The notes: generated from the letters alone by a model not told the origin. Shown: positions 28,405-37,900, counted from the stretch's first letter. The stretch is DNA of 55,288 nt from DATDDB01 sp035260545 (GCA_035260545.1 DATFUZ010000110.1:1-55288), one strand, 5' to 3'. Made by a program: numbers and translations.

Positions 28405-29112
28405 TTATTCCGATACTTCGCGCTCGATCTCTTCGACGGTGACGTGGCGCACGTCGCGGCCCTTCACCATATAGACGACATACTCGGACATGTTCTTGGC
28501 ATGGTCGCCGATGCGTTCGATGGCCTTGGCCACGAACAGAATTTCCAGCGCGGTGGAGATGGTGCGCGGATCTTCCATCATGAAGGTGATCAGGTAGCGC
28601 ATGATGGTGCGGAATTCCTCGTCCACCTGCTCGTCCTGACGCACCACCTGAGCCGCCGTGGCCAGATCCAGGCGGGCAAATGCGTCCAGCGACTTGCGCA
28701 GCATGTCCAGCGCCACGTCGGCCGCATGCTTGATCTCGGGATGGCGCGGCAGGTGCAGGCGCTCGCGCGAGGACAGCAGCTTTGCCATGCGCGCGATCTT
28801 CTCGGCCTCATCGCCGATGCGCTCGAGGTCGGTGATGGTCTTGATTACGGTCATCACCATGCGCAGGTCGCCGGCGGCGGGCTGGCGGCGGGCGATGATC
28901 TGGTTGCAGCTCTCGTCTATCTCGACTTCCATCGCGTTGACGCGGTGATCGTCCTCGATCACCCGGTTCATCAATGCGACATCGCCGCTGATGAGCGCGT
29001 CCAGGGCAAGCTGGATCTGACTCTCCACCAGTCCGCCCATCTGCAGGACACGCGCCCGCACCGCCTCCAATTCTGCGTCAAACTGTTTCGAGGTATGTTC
29101 GGTCGTTGCCAT
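28405..29112 (-). CDS. phoU: Phosphate transport system regulatory protein PhoU
   Basis: This 235-residue protein is built from two three-helix PhoU repeats. RVNAMEVEIDESCNQIIARRQ and ERIGDEAEKIARMAK in the first repeat, with AIERIGDHAKNMSEYVVYMVKG in the second, are the metal-binding helix signatures. PhoU represses the Pho regulon through PhoR and the Pst transporter. The ATG at 29112 follows AAGGTG and gives the usual N-terminus. The pst and phoBR genes are not in the window; the partner here is ppx. Confidence 0.95.
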   Translation of the reverse strand: MATTEHTSKQFDAELEAVRARVLQMGGLVESQIQLALDALISGDVALMNRVIEDDHRVNAMEVEIDESCNQIIARRQPAAGDLRMVMTVIKTITDLERIGDEAEKIARMAKLLSSRERLHLPRHPEIKHAADVALDMLRKSLDAFARLDLATAAQVVRQDEQVDEEFRTIMRYLITFMMEDPRTISTALEILFVAKAIERIGDHAKNMSEYVVYMVKGRDVRHVTVEEIEREVSE

Positions 29113-29186
29113 GATCGGTTCACCTTCCTGCTGTGTGTAAGGGCGGCCTGCGATTTTGCCCGGTAATTGTGACGGTTCTATTACAG

Positions 29187-29849
29187 TCACGCCATGCTAC
29201 GGACACCGTCCGGCGTGCCAAGCAGCAACACGTCGGCGGGACGCCGCGCAAACAGGCCATTGGTAACCACGCCCGCGATGTGATCCAGGGTGGACTCGAG
29301 TTCCACCGGGTTCATGATCTCCAGCCCGCGCACGTCGAGAATGATGTTGCCATTGTCGGTGGTAAAGCCCTCGCGCAGCACCGGCTGGCCGCCCAGCGCG
29401 GTCAGTTCGCGCGCCACGTAGCTGCGTGCCATGGGTATCACTTCCACCGGCAGCGGAAATCTGCCCAGCACGTCCACCAGCTTGGTGCTGTCGCACACGC
29501 AAACGAACTTCCGGCTCGCGGCAGCCACGATCTTTTCGCGGGTCAGGGCGCCGCCGCCCCCCTTCACCATGTGCAGGTGTTTCGTAATTTCGTCCGCGCC
29601 GTCCACATAGACGGGAAGCGTACCGGCATCGTTCAGCGAAAGCACTTCGATGCCGTGGCCTTGCAGGCGTTTGGCGGAGGCCTCGGAACTGGCCACCGCA
29701 CCCCGTATCTTGCCCTTGATCTTCGCCAGTTCATCGATGAAGAAATTTGCAGTGGAGCCCGTTCCCACGCCCACAATGCAGTCTGCGGGAACGTGTTCGA
29801 TGGCCGCCTGCGCCACCGCCCGCTTCATATCGTCTTGCGTCATGCTCAT
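29187..29849 (-). CDS. rpiA: Ribose-5-phosphate isomerase A
   Basis: This 220-residue isomerase of the pentose phosphate pathway interconverts ribose-5-P and ribulose-5-P. CIVGVGTGSTANFFIDELA, YVDGADEITKHLHMVKGGGG, ALTREKIVA and the C-terminal HIAGVVTNGLFARRPADVLL are family motifs, with catalytic Asp and Glu positions present. ATG codons at 29849 and 29843 are both possible; the first has a weak GGA at suitable distance. It is divergent from ilvA across 186 bp and lies 74 bp ahead of phoU on the same strand. Confidence 0.95.
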   Translation of the reverse strand: MSMTQDDMKRAVAQAAIEHVPADCIVGVGTGSTANFFIDELAKIKGKIRGAVASSEASAKRLQGHGIEVLSLNDAGTLPVYVDGADEITKHLHMVKGGGGALTREKIVAAASRKFVCVCDSTKLVDVLGRFPLPVEVIPMARSYVARELTALGGQPVLREGFTTDNGNIILDVRGLEIMNPVELESTLDHIAGVVTNGLFARRPADVLLLGTPDGVRSMA

Positions 29850-29994
29850 TGATTTTGTCCAGTTTTGAGATTGATCCGCCTCGTTGCGATTATTGCAGGA
29901 ATTCGGCCTTTTAGAAACAGCCACGCGGCCGCGGCGCAGCATTCGCCTGCGCCGCCGTATAACCCGGCCGCTCGCTACGAATGATGGCGGTATG

Positions 29995-30000
29995 TATAAT
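29995..30000 (+). promoter_or_regulatory. Candidate -10 box upstream of ilvA
   Basis: A perfect TATAAT lies 35 bp before the ilvA start codon in the divergent rpiA-ilvA gap. At 17 bp upstream the best -35 match is TCGCTA, only 3 of 6, so the promoter call is tentative. Confidence 0.35.
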
Positions 30001-30035
30001 CCTGATGTTACCGGCATTTAACACATTGCTTCGCC

Positions 30036-31553
30036 ATGCAAGGCTACCTGAAACGCATTCTCACCGCCCACGTCTACGATGTGGCCATCGAAAGCCCGCT
30101 GGAACCGGCTGCCAGCCTGTCCGCGCGCACCGGCAACACGGTGCTGTTCAAGCGCGAAGACATGCAGCCGGTGTTTTCGTTCAAGCTGCGCGGCGCCTAC
30201 AACAAGATGGCGCAGCTCACCGCCGACCAGCTCAAGCGCGGGGTGATCACGGCCTCGGCGGGCAACCATGCCCAGGGCGTGGCGCTGTCCGCCCATCGCA
30301 TGGGCTGCAAGGCGGTCATCGTGATGCCGACCACCACGCCGCAAGTCAAGATAGACGCGGTCAAGCGGTTTGGACAGCGCGCCGCGGAAATCGTGCTGGA
30401 GGGCAGCAGTTACAGCGACGCCTACCAGCACGCGCTGGCGCTCGAAAAGAAGCACGGCCTGACCTTCGTGCACCCCTTTGACGACCCGGACGTCATCGCG
30501 GGGCAGGGCACCATCGCCATGGAAATCCTGCGCCAGCACCAGGCGCCCATCCACGCCATTTTCTGCGCTATCGGCGGCGGCGGGCTGATTTCCGGCGTGG
30601 CGGCGTACGTCAAGCAGGTGCGGCCGGAAATCAGGGTAATCGGCGTGCAGAGCACGGACTCCGACGCCATGTATCGTTCGCTCAAGGCCAAGCGCCGCGT
30701 CACGCTCGAGGATGTGGGACTGTTCGCCGACGGCACCGCGGTCAAGCTCGCGGGCGAAGAGACTTTCCGCATCTGCAGAAAATATGTTGATGAAATCATC
30801 CTGGTCAACACGGACGAGCTTTGCGCGGCGATTAAGGACGTATTCCAGGACACCCGCTCCATCCTGGAGCCGTCGGGCGCACTGGCCGTTGCCGGGGCCA
30901 AGCTCTATGCGGCACGGCAAAAACTGAAGGGCGAAACGCTGGTCACGGTGTGCAGCGGCGCCAACATGAATTTCGACCGCCTGCGTTTCGTGTCCGAGCG
31001 CGCCGAGATTGGTGAGCAGCGCGAAGCCATCCTGGCGGTAACCATTCCCGAGGTGCCGGGCAGTTTCCGCAAGTTCTGCTCGTTGATCGGCAACCGCAAC
31101 ATCACGGAGTTCAACTACCGCTATTCCGACCCGCAGCAGGCGCGGGTTTTCGTCGGGATCCAGGTTCGCACTCCCGCGGAGACGGCCAAGCTGGTAGCCA
31201 CCCTGAAGAAGAACGCTCTGGAGGCCCTGGATCTCACCGACAATGAAATGGCCAAGCTGCATCTGCGCCATCTTGTCGGCGGACACGCGCACGCGGTCAG
31301 CGACGAGATCCTGTTCCGCTTCGAGTTTCCCGAACGTCCGGGCGCACTGATGAATTTCCTCAACAGCATGAACCACAGCTGGAACATCAGCCTGTTCCAC
31401 TATCGCAACCACGGCGCGGACTATGGGCGCGTGCTGGTGGGCATGCAGGTGCCGCGGCATGACAAGAAGGCGCTGAAAGATTTTCTGGATGGCTTGGGCT
31501 ATCGCTACTGGGATGAGAGCGACAATCCGGCCTACAAGCTGTTCCTGGCCTGA
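30036..31553 (+). CDS. ilvA: Threonine dehydratase, biosynthetic
   Basis: This 505-residue PLP enzyme deaminates threonine to 2-oxobutyrate, the first step of isoleucine synthesis. The N-terminal catalytic domain has the PLP lysine in VFSFKLRGAYNKM, TASAGNHAQGVA and the phosphate-binding loop AIGGGGLISG. The C-terminus holds two ACT-like regulatory modules (LAVTIPEVPGSFRKFCSLIG and FRFEFPERPGALMNFLNSM), so allosteric control by isoleucine and valine is expected. Length is normal for the long biosynthetic form. It starts a plus-strand run that continues through rng. Confidence 0.96.
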   Translation: MQGYLKRILTAHVYDVAIESPLEPAASLSARTGNTVLFKREDMQPVFSFKLRGAYNKMAQLTADQLKRGVITASAGNHAQGVALSAHRMGCKAVIVMPTTTPQVKIDAVKRFGQRAAEIVLEGSSYSDAYQHALALEKKHGLTFVHPFDDPDVIAGQGTIAMEILRQHQAPIHAIFCAIGGGGLISGVAAYVKQVRPEIRVIGVQSTDSDAMYRSLKAKRRVTLEDVGLFADGTAVKLAGEETFRICRKYVDEIILVNTDELCAAIKDVFQDTRSILEPSGALAVAGAKLYAARQKLKGETLVTVCSGANMNFDRLRFVSERAEIGEQREAILAVTIPEVPGSFRKFCSLIGNRNITEFNYRYSDPQQARVFVGIQVRTPAETAKLVATLKKNALEALDLTDNEMAKLHLRHLVGGHAHAVSDEILFRFEFPERPGALMNFLNSMNHSWNISLFHYRNHGADYGRVLVGMQVPRHDKKALKDFLDGLGYRYWDESDNPAYKLFLA

Positions 31554-31748
31554 GGGCAGCGTGACCAGGCCGCCCTCCCCGCGCGTTGAGCGTCCGTTCG
31601 GCCCGGTTTCCGCGCCCCCACCCTGGCATTTCACCCCCGGCCAAGCAGCCGAATTTACGCAACTTGACAATAGTAGGCCGGAGTTGCCGCCACGTTCACC
31701 GCAGTTTGCGCAAAAATTGGCCGAGGGGCCGGCCAGGACGAGCCGGCC

Positions 31749-32360
31749 ATGAACGTGCAAGCTATGAAGCAGGCCATCAGGCAAAGTATAATCGCACTCC
31801 GCGATTGCACGCCTGCGCACGAACGCGCGCATCTCAGCCGCACCATCGCCGCGGAGATTTGCCGCCTGCCGGCCTATGCGGCGGCGGGCACGGTGCTGGG
31901 CTATCTGAATTTCGGCGCCGAATTCGAGGCGGAAATCTGGGTGCGGCGCGCACTGGCGGACGGAAAGCGGGTGCTGCTGCCGCGCGTCAACCGCGCGAGC
32001 CGGCACCTGGATATATATGAAGTGCGTGACCTGGCGCGCGACACGGCGCCCGGTCTGTGGGGCATACGCGAACCCATTGTGGAGCGTTGCGTAAAGATGG
32101 ATGGGCCCGGGCAGGTGGATTTTATCCTGCTTCCGGGTGTGGCTTTTACCCGTGACGGGGCAAGGCTGGGCTACGGTGGCGGCTTTTACGACCGCTTGCT
32201 GGCGCGCCTGCCCGACCGGCCGGCCCTGGTGGCCGGCGCCTTTGGCTTACAGGTGGTCGCCGAACTGCCGCAGGAAGCCACCGACCGCAGGATCGAGTGG
32301 CTGGTGACGGAGCATGGCACGACCCATTGCGCCGGGCATGGCGAACAGCTGGATTTTTAG
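31749..32360 (+). CDS. 5-formyltetrahydrofolate cyclo-ligase
   Basis: This 203-residue enzyme converts 5-formyl-THF with ATP to 5,10-methenyl-THF. VLGYLNFGAEFEAEIWVRRA, VDFILLPGVAFTRDG and the hallmark RLGYGGGFYDRLLARL are present. The ATG at 31749 is used; an in-frame ATG at 31764 is an alternative and neither has a strong Shine-Dalgarno. The 195-bp gap before it holds no gene I can recognise. It ends 18 bp before aceE and may be cotranscribed with it. In enterics this gene (ygfA/fau) follows 6S RNA, but I could not make out a 6S RNA here. Confidence 0.92.
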   Translation: MNVQAMKQAIRQSIIALRDCTPAHERAHLSRTIAAEICRLPAYAAAGTVLGYLNFGAEFEAEIWVRRALADGKRVLLPRVNRASRHLDIYEVRDLARDTAPGLWGIREPIVERCVKMDGPGQVDFILLPGVAFTRDGARLGYGGGFYDRLLARLPDRPALVAGAFGLQVVAELPQEATDRRIEWLVTEHGTTHCAGHGEQLDF

Positions 32361-32378
32361 CAGGAGAAGAGCAGAAAG

Positions 32379-35039
32379 ATGGAAAACCAAATCCCGGACA
32401 TCGATCCGCAGGAAACGCAAGAATGGCTGGATGCTATCGCATCGGTGCTGGAAAACGAGGGGCCCGAGCGCGCCCATTTCCTCATCGAGCGCATGATCGT
32501 GCAGGCCCGCCGGGGCGGGACTGACCTTCCCATCAGCGCGACCACGCCCTACCTCAATACCATTCCTCCCGAGCGCGAGGAGCGGTCCCAGGGCAACCAC
32601 GAACTGGAGCACCGCATCCGCGCGCTGACGCGCTGGAACGCGATGGCGATCATCCTCAACGCGAACAAGGAATCGTCCGAACTGGGCGGCCACATCGCCA
32701 GCTTCGCATCCGCCGCCACGCTGTACGACGTCGGTTTCAACCATTTCTTCCATGGCCGCAAGGACGGCCATGGCGGCGACCTGGTGTTTTTCCAGGGCCA
32801 TTCCTCGCCCGGCATGTATGCCCGCGCCTTCCTCGAAGGACGCATTTCCGAGGCACAACTGCGCAAGTTCCGCCAGGAAGTGGATGGCGACGGCCTGTCC
32901 TCCTATCCCCACCCGTGGCTGATGCCGAATTTCTGGCAGTTCCCCACGGTGTCCATGGGCCTGGGCCCGCTGATGGCGATCTACCAGGCGCGCTTCATGC
33001 GCTATCTGCAGCATCGCGGCCTCGCCAGCACGGAAGGCCGCAAGGTGTGGGCCTTCCTCGGCGACGGCGAGACCGACGAGCCGGAATCGCTGGGCGCGAT
33101 CTCCATGGCCGGGCGCGAGAAGCTGGACAACCTGATCTTCGTCATCAACTGCAACCTGCAGCGCCTGGACGGACCGGTGCGCGGCAACGGCAAGATCATC
33201 CAGGAACTGGAAGGCGTGTTCCGCGGCGCGGGCTGGAACGTCATCAAGGTGGTGTGGGGCGGCAACTGGGATCGCCTGCTCGCCAAGGACAAGACCGGCC
33301 TGCTGCTCAAGCGCATGGAAGAGGTGGTCGACGGCGAATACCAGACCTACAAGTCCAAGGACGGCGCCTATGTGCGCCAGCACTTCTTCGGCAAGTATCC
33401 CGAACTGCTGGAGCTGGTGTCGGACATGTCGGACGACGAGATCTGGCACCTCAACCGCGGCGGCCACGATTCGTTCAAGGTGTTTGCGGCTTATGCCGCG
33501 GCGGTCAAGCACAAGGGCCAGCCTACCGTGATCCTCGCCAAGACGGTGAAAGGCTACGGCATGGGCGCCTCGGGCGAAGCGCAAAATCCCACCCATCAGC
33601 AGAAGAAGATGGACCAGGAGTCGCTGCGCCACTTCCGCGACCGCTTCAACATCCCGGTCTCCGACGCCGACATTCCCAAGCTGCCGTTCGTGGCGCTGGA
33701 GCCGGACAGCCAGGAAGCCAAGTATCTCAAGGAGCGCGGCGAGATCATGGGCACCGTACCGGCCCGCAAGCCGGAGGCCCAGCCGCTCAAGGTCCCCGGA
33801 CTGGAGACGTTCGAGGCCCTGTTGAAGTCGAGCGAGGACCGCGAGTTCTCCACCACCATGGCCTTTGTGCGCCTGCTCGGCATGCTGGTGAAGGACAAGA
33901 GCATCGGCAAGCAGGTGGTGCCCATCGTCCCCGATGAATCGCGCACCTTCGGCATGGAAGGCATGTTCCGCCAACTGGGCATATTCTCCCAGGTAGGCCA
34001 ACTCTACACCCCGCAGGACGCGGACCAGCTGATGTTCTACAAGGAGGACAGCAGCGGCCAGATCCTGCAGGAGGGCATCAACGAGGCGGGCGGCATGGCG
34101 GACTTCATCGCCGCCGCGACTGCCTACGCCAACCACGGCGTGGCGATGATCCCCTTCTACATCTATTACTCCATGTTCGGCTTCCAGCGCGTCGGCGACC
34201 TGGCCTGGGCGGCCGGCGACATGCGCGCCCGCGGATTCCTGCTGGGCGGCACGGCCGGACGCACCACGCTGAACGGCGAGGGCCTGCAGCACCAGGACGG
34301 CCACAGCCACATTCAGGCGGGGCTCATCCCCAATTGCGTGTCCTACGACCCGACCTTCGCCTACGAAGTGGCCGTGATCGTCCAGGACGGCATGCGCCGC
34401 ATGTATGAGAAGCAGGAGGACGTGTTCTACTACATCACCGTGATGAACGAGAACTACGCGCACCCGGCCATGCCGAAGGGCGCGGAGGAAGGCATCATCA
34501 AGGGCATGTACCTGCTGTCCGAGGGCAAGGCGAAGGACAAGGCGCCCAGGGTGCAGCTGCTGGGCAGCGGCACCATCCTGCGCGAAGTGATCGCCGCCGC
34601 CGACCTGCTGCACAAGGACTTTGGCGTGGCCGCCGACATCTGGAGCGTGACCAGCTTCAACGAACTGCGCCGCGAAGGCGTGGCGGCCGAACGCTGGAAC
34701 ATGCTGCACCCCGAGTCGCCGCGCCGCGCCAGTTATGTCGAGCAGTGCCTGGCCGGCCGCAGCGGTCCGGTGGTCGCATCGACCGACTACGTCAAGGCCT
34801 ACGCCGACCAGATCCGTCCCTACATCCCGGCGCGCTACAAGGTGCTGGGCACAGACGGCTTCGGTCGCTCCGACACGCGCAAGAAGCTGCGCCACTTCTT
34901 CGAGGTGGATCGCTATTACGTCGCGGTGGCCGCGCTGAAGGCGCTGGCCGATGACGGCATGATCGAGGCGAAGGAAGTCAGCCGCGCGATCAAGCTGTAC
35001 AACGTCAACCCCGACAAGCCGAACCCGGCTACTGTTTGA
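32379..35039 (+). CDS. aceE: Pyruvate dehydrogenase E1 component, homodimeric
   Basis: This 886-residue thiamine-diphosphate enzyme decarboxylates pyruvate and hands the acetyl group to lipoyl-E2. Markers of the AceE type are the N-terminal DPQETQEWLDAIASVLENEG, HGGDLVFFQGHSSPGMYARA, VWAFLGDGETDEPESLG (the ThDP motif GDGE), NCNLQRLDGPVRGNGKIIQE and GGTAGRTTLNGEGLQHQDGH. Length is normal. aceF follows 13 bp downstream. A dihydrolipoamide dehydrogenase gene, often third in this operon, is not next to them here. Confidence 0.98.
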   Translation: MENQIPDIDPQETQEWLDAIASVLENEGPERAHFLIERMIVQARRGGTDLPISATTPYLNTIPPEREERSQGNHELEHRIRALTRWNAMAIILNANKESSELGGHIASFASAATLYDVGFNHFFHGRKDGHGGDLVFFQGHSSPGMYARAFLEGRISEAQLRKFRQEVDGDGLSSYPHPWLMPNFWQFPTVSMGLGPLMAIYQARFMRYLQHRGLASTEGRKVWAFLGDGETDEPESLGAISMAGREKLDNLIFVINCNLQRLDGPVRGNGKIIQELEGVFRGAGWNVIKVVWGGNWDRLLAKDKTGLLLKRMEEVVDGEYQTYKSKDGAYVRQHFFGKYPELLELVSDMSDDEIWHLNRGGHDSFKVFAAYAAAVKHKGQPTVILAKTVKGYGMGASGEAQNPTHQQKKMDQESLRHFRDRFNIPVSDADIPKLPFVALEPDSQEAKYLKERGEIMGTVPARKPEAQPLKVPGLETFEALLKSSEDREFSTTMAFVRLLGMLVKDKSIGKQVVPIVPDESRTFGMEGMFRQLGIFSQVGQLYTPQDADQLMFYKEDSSGQILQEGINEAGGMADFIAAATAYANHGVAMIPFYIYYSMFGFQRVGDLAWAAGDMRARGFLLGGTAGRTTLNGEGLQHQDGHSHIQAGLIPNCVSYDPTFAYEVAVIVQDGMRRMYEKQEDVFYYITVMNENYAHPAMPKGAEEGIIKGMYLLSEGKAKDKAPRVQLLGSGTILREVIAAADLLHKDFGVAADIWSVTSFNELRREGVAAERWNMLHPESPRRASYVEQCLAGRSGPVVASTDYVKAYADQIRPYIPARYKVLGTDGFGRSDTRKKLRHFFEVDRYYVAVAALKALADDGMIEAKEVSRAIKLYNVNPDKPNPATV

Positions 35040-35052
35040 GCGGAGAAGGTTC

Positions 35053-36327
35053 ATGGCAGAAATCAAACAAGTGCTGGTGCCGGACATCGGCGATTTCAAG
35101 GATGTCGAGATCATCGAAGTGATGGTCAAGGCGGGGGACACGGTGAGTGCGGACGATTCCCTGATCACCCTGGAGACCGACAAGGCCACGATGGATGTGC
35201 CCTCGCCCTTTTCCGGCGTGATCAAGGAACTGAAGGTCAAGACGGGTGACAAGGTTTCCGAAGGCAGCCTGATCGCCCTGGTGGAAGCCACCGGGGAGGC
35301 GGCGAAAGCCGCGCCTGCGGCCGCCCAGGCTGCGGCCTCGGCGCCGCAGCAACCGCCCCGTGCGGCCGCACCGGCGCCCGTTGCCCCGGCACCCTCGATG
35401 GCGGCGGTGTCGCAACCCGCGGCGCCCGGCGGCAAGGCGCACGCCAGCCCGTCCATCCGCCGCTTCGCGCGCGAACTGGGCGTCAACCTGGCGCAGGTGC
35501 GCGGCAGCGGCGCCAAGGGCCGCGTGACCAGGGAGGACGTGCAGAATTTCGTGAAGGCTGCGCTGGCGCAGCCCCGCGGCGCCGGCGGCCTGCAGGTCGC
35601 GGAAATGCCGGCAGTGGACTTCTCCAAGTTCGGCCCGGTGGAGAACAAGCCGCTGTCGCGGATCAAGAAGCTTTCCGGTTCGTATCTGCACCGCAACTGG
35701 GTATCCATCCCGCATGTCACCCAGCATGACGACGCCGACATTACCGATCTCGAAGCGCTGCGCAAGAAGATGGGACCGGAATATGCCCCGCAGGGCATCA
35801 AGATCACCCCGCTGGCCTTCATGCTCAAAGCCGTGTCGGAGGTGCTCAAGCAGTTCCCGGAATTCAATGCCTCGCTGGATGCGGGCGGCGAGACCCTGGT
35901 GCTGAAGAAATACATCCACATCGGCGTGGCGGTGGATACGCCGGATGGACTGGTGGTGCCGGTGCTGCGCAACGTGGACCAGAAGAGCGTGGCTGACCTC
36001 GCAAAGGAACTGGGAGAGATCAGCGCACGGGCGCGGGAGAAAAAAATCACCGCCGCGGAAATGCAGGGCGGCTGCTTCTCGATTTCCAGCCTGGGCGGGA
36101 TCGGCGGCTCGTACTTCACGCCCATCATCAACGCGCCCGAGGTGGCGATTCTGGGCGTTTCGCGTTCCAGCATGAAGCCGGTGTGGACAGGCGAGAAGTT
36201 CGAGCCGCGGCTGATGCTGCCCCTGTCGCTGTCCTACGATCACCGGGTGATCGACGGCGCGGCGGGCGCGCGCTTCATCACCGCGCTGGTCAAGGTGCTC
36301 GGGGATGCGGACGCACTGGCGAAGTAG
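35053..36327 (+). CDS. aceF: Pyruvate dehydrogenase E2 component (dihydrolipoamide acetyltransferase)
   Basis: This 424-residue protein has one N-terminal lipoyl domain (ETDKATMDVP, Lys near residue 43). An Ala/Pro-rich linker follows, then a peripheral-subunit-binding domain (SPSIRRFARELGVNLAQVRG) and the catalytic acyltransferase core with SYDHRVIDGAAGARF. Many enteric AceF carry three lipoyl domains; the single one here is a common variant. It forms the core of the pyruvate dehydrogenase complex with AceE and Lpd. GGAGAAGG precedes the ATG. Confidence 0.97.
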   Translation: MAEIKQVLVPDIGDFKDVEIIEVMVKAGDTVSADDSLITLETDKATMDVPSPFSGVIKELKVKTGDKVSEGSLIALVEATGEAAKAAPAAAQAAASAPQQPPRAAAPAPVAPAPSMAAVSQPAAPGGKAHASPSIRRFARELGVNLAQVRGSGAKGRVTREDVQNFVKAALAQPRGAGGLQVAEMPAVDFSKFGPVENKPLSRIKKLSGSYLHRNWVSIPHVTQHDDADITDLEALRKKMGPEYAPQGIKITPLAFMLKAVSEVLKQFPEFNASLDAGGETLVLKKYIHIGVAVDTPDGLVVPVLRNVDQKSVADLAKELGEISARAREKKITAAEMQGGCFSISSLGGIGGSYFTPIINAPEVAILGVSRSSMKPVWTGEKFEPRLMLPLSLSYDHRVIDGAAGARFITALVKVLGDADALAK

Positions 36328-36399
36328 CCGCTGCAAATCCGGACGCACGGCGTTGACCCGGCACGCTTTAGCGGCGGTGCCGTGCGGGTTTTCCGAGCC

Positions 36400-37059
36400 A
36401 TGAGCCATACGGTCACGGGCATACTCGGCGGCACCTTCGACCCGATCCATTTCGGCCACCTCCGGCTGGCACAGGAGGCGCTGGAGCAGTGCGGCCTTTC
36501 CGCGGTGCGCTTCATCCCTGCCGGAACGCCGCCGCACCGCGGCGCGCCGAGCGCCGGCGCCGGCCACCGCCTGGCCATGACCCGGCTCGCAGTGCAGGGC
36601 AATTCCGCCTTCGTCCTCGACGAACGGGAGATCCACCTCGACCGGCCATGCTACAGCGTCGACACGTTGAGATCGCTGCGCGCCGAACTGGGCGAACACG
36701 AGCCGCTGTGCCTGTTGATGGGGGGAGATGCCTTCCTGCAACTGCACACCTGGCACGAGTGGAAGGAGCTGTTTGCGCTGGCGCATATCGTGGTGATGCA
36801 GCGCGCAGGCGGCGCGCCGCTGGGCAATGCCATGAACGGCGCGGACCCGGCGCTGCTGGCGGAATACCGCGCCCGGCTGGCGCCCGGGCCGGCCGCGCTG
36901 CGCGAATCGGCCGCCGGCGCCGTTCTGGTGGCGGATATGCCGGCACTGGAAATTTCCGCGACAGACATTCGCAACCGCTGCGCCGCGAACAGGAGCGTAC
37001 GCTACCTGGTGCCGGACGCAGTGGCAGACTATATTGATAGCAACAGGCTGTACCGATGA
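36400..37059 (+). CDS. nadD: Nicotinate-nucleotide adenylyltransferase
   Basis: This 219-residue nucleotidyltransferase makes deamido-NAD from nicotinate mononucleotide and ATP. GILGGTFDPIHFGHLRLAQ holds the GxFxPxHxGH motif, and ISATDIRNRCAANRSVRYLV is the C-terminal ISSTxIR-type motif. The ATG at 36400 gives the common short N-terminus; a GTG at 36382 in frame would add six residues and cannot be excluded, as neither has a strong ribosome site. It is coupled to rsfS by an overlapping ATGA. Confidence 0.95.
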   Translation: MSHTVTGILGGTFDPIHFGHLRLAQEALEQCGLSAVRFIPAGTPPHRGAPSAGAGHRLAMTRLAVQGNSAFVLDEREIHLDRPCYSVDTLRSLRAELGEHEPLCLLMGGDAFLQLHTWHEWKELFALAHIVVMQRAGGAPLGNAMNGADPALLAEYRARLAPGPAALRESAAGAVLVADMPALEISATDIRNRCAANRSVRYLVPDAVADYIDSNRLYR

Positions 37060-37409
37060 TGACCGTTGATGAAAAAACCCGCGCCGTCGTTGCCGCGCTC
37101 GAAGATGTGAAGGCAAACGACATTACCGTGCTGGATACCAGCCAGCACAACTCGATGTTCGAGCGCATTGTCGTTGCCAGCGCGCAATCCACCCGCCAGA
37201 CCAAGGCGCTTGCCGACAATGTCGTCGAGCACCTGCGGCAGCAGGGCGAACCCGTGCTCGGGGTGGAAGGCGCCGACCCCGGCGAGTGGATACTGGTGGA
37301 CCTGGGCGAGGTGGTGGTGCATATCATGCAGCCCGCCGTGCGCGCCTATTACAATCTCGAAGAGTTGTGGAACATGCAGCACCTGCCGCGCTCTGCGACG
37401 CACCGCTGA
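37056..37409 (+). CDS. rsfS: Ribosomal silencing factor RsfS
   Basis: This 117-residue RsfS/Iojap protein binds L14 of the large ribosomal subunit and blocks subunit joining in starvation. VLDTSQHNSMFERIVVASAQS, DPGEWILVDLGEVVVHIMQP and YYNLEELW are diagnostic. The start overlaps the nadD stop by 4 bp and rlmH starts one base after its stop, the standard nadD-rsfS-rlmH arrangement. Confidence 0.96.
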   Translation: MMTVDEKTRAVVAALEDVKANDITVLDTSQHNSMFERIVVASAQSTRQTKALADNVVEHLRQQGEPVLGVEGADPGEWILVDLGEVVVHIMQPAVRAYYNLEELWNMQHLPRSATHR

Positions 37410-37410
37410 C

Positions 37411-37881
37411 ATGAAGTTCCTGCTGATCTCCGTCGGGCACAAGGCGCCGGATTGGGTCAGCAGCGGATTCCACGAGTATGCGAAACGCATGCCGCGCGAG
37501 GCAAAGATCGAGCTGATCGAGATCAAGCCCGAATCGCGCACCTCGGGCAAGACGCCGCAGCAGATCATGGCGGCCGAGGCGCAGCGTATCGCAGCCGCCC
37601 TGCCCCCCGGCTGCCTGCGCATCGCGCTGGACGAGCGCGGCGCCCCCTGGACCACGCGCCAGCTTGCCGAACACATGGGACAGTGGCTGCAGGAAGGACG
37701 CGATGTCGCATTCATCGTCGGCGGTGCGGACGGCCTGCACCCCTCGGTGAAGCAGGACGCGCAGCAAATGCTGGCGCTGTCGGGCATGACGCTACCGCAC
37801 GCCATGGTGCGGGTGCTGCTCGCCGAACAGTTGTACCGCGCCCACAGTCTGCTCCATAATCATCCCTACCACAGGGAATGA
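37411..37881 (+). CDS. rlmH: 23S rRNA (pseudouridine-1915-N3)-methyltransferase
   Basis: This 156-residue SPOUT-class methyltransferase modifies pseudouridine 1915 in helix 69 of 23S rRNA. KFLLISVGHKAPDWV, ALDERGAPWTTRQLAE, VAFIVGGADGLHPSV and the C-terminal LAEQLYRAHSLLHNHPYHRE (SAM-binding knot and tail) are all present. The frame is open further upstream across rsfS, but the ATG at 37411 is the conserved start. Confidence 0.97.
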   Translation: MKFLLISVGHKAPDWVSSGFHEYAKRMPREAKIELIEIKPESRTSGKTPQQIMAAEAQRIAAALPPGCLRIALDERGAPWTTRQLAEHMGQWLQEGRDVAFIVGGADGLHPSVKQDAQQMLALSGMTLPHAMVRVLLAEQLYRAHSLLHNHPYHRE

Positions 37882-37900
37882 GACCACGCCCGACGCCGCA

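Noticed and set aside
31664..31692. Perfect TTGACA upstream of the cyclo-ligase gene
   Set aside because: No -10-like sequence lies 15-19 bp downstream, so it is not supported as a promoter.
31554..31748. Possible 6S RNA upstream of the 5-formyl-THF cyclo-ligase gene
   Set aside because: The neighbourhood is right for 6S RNA, but I could not see a long closing stem with a central bubble, and the 195-bp gap is barely long enough. A covariance-model search would settle it.
31787..31792. Perfect TATAAT near the start of the cyclo-ligase gene
   Set aside because: It is inside the coding region with no -35 partner, and no alternative downstream start codon would suit it.
32247..36173. Very long open frame (over 1300 codons) antisense to aceE-aceF
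   Set aside because: It mirrors high-GC third positions of the real genes, has compositional bias but no recognisable domain, and covers three genes with strong family matches.
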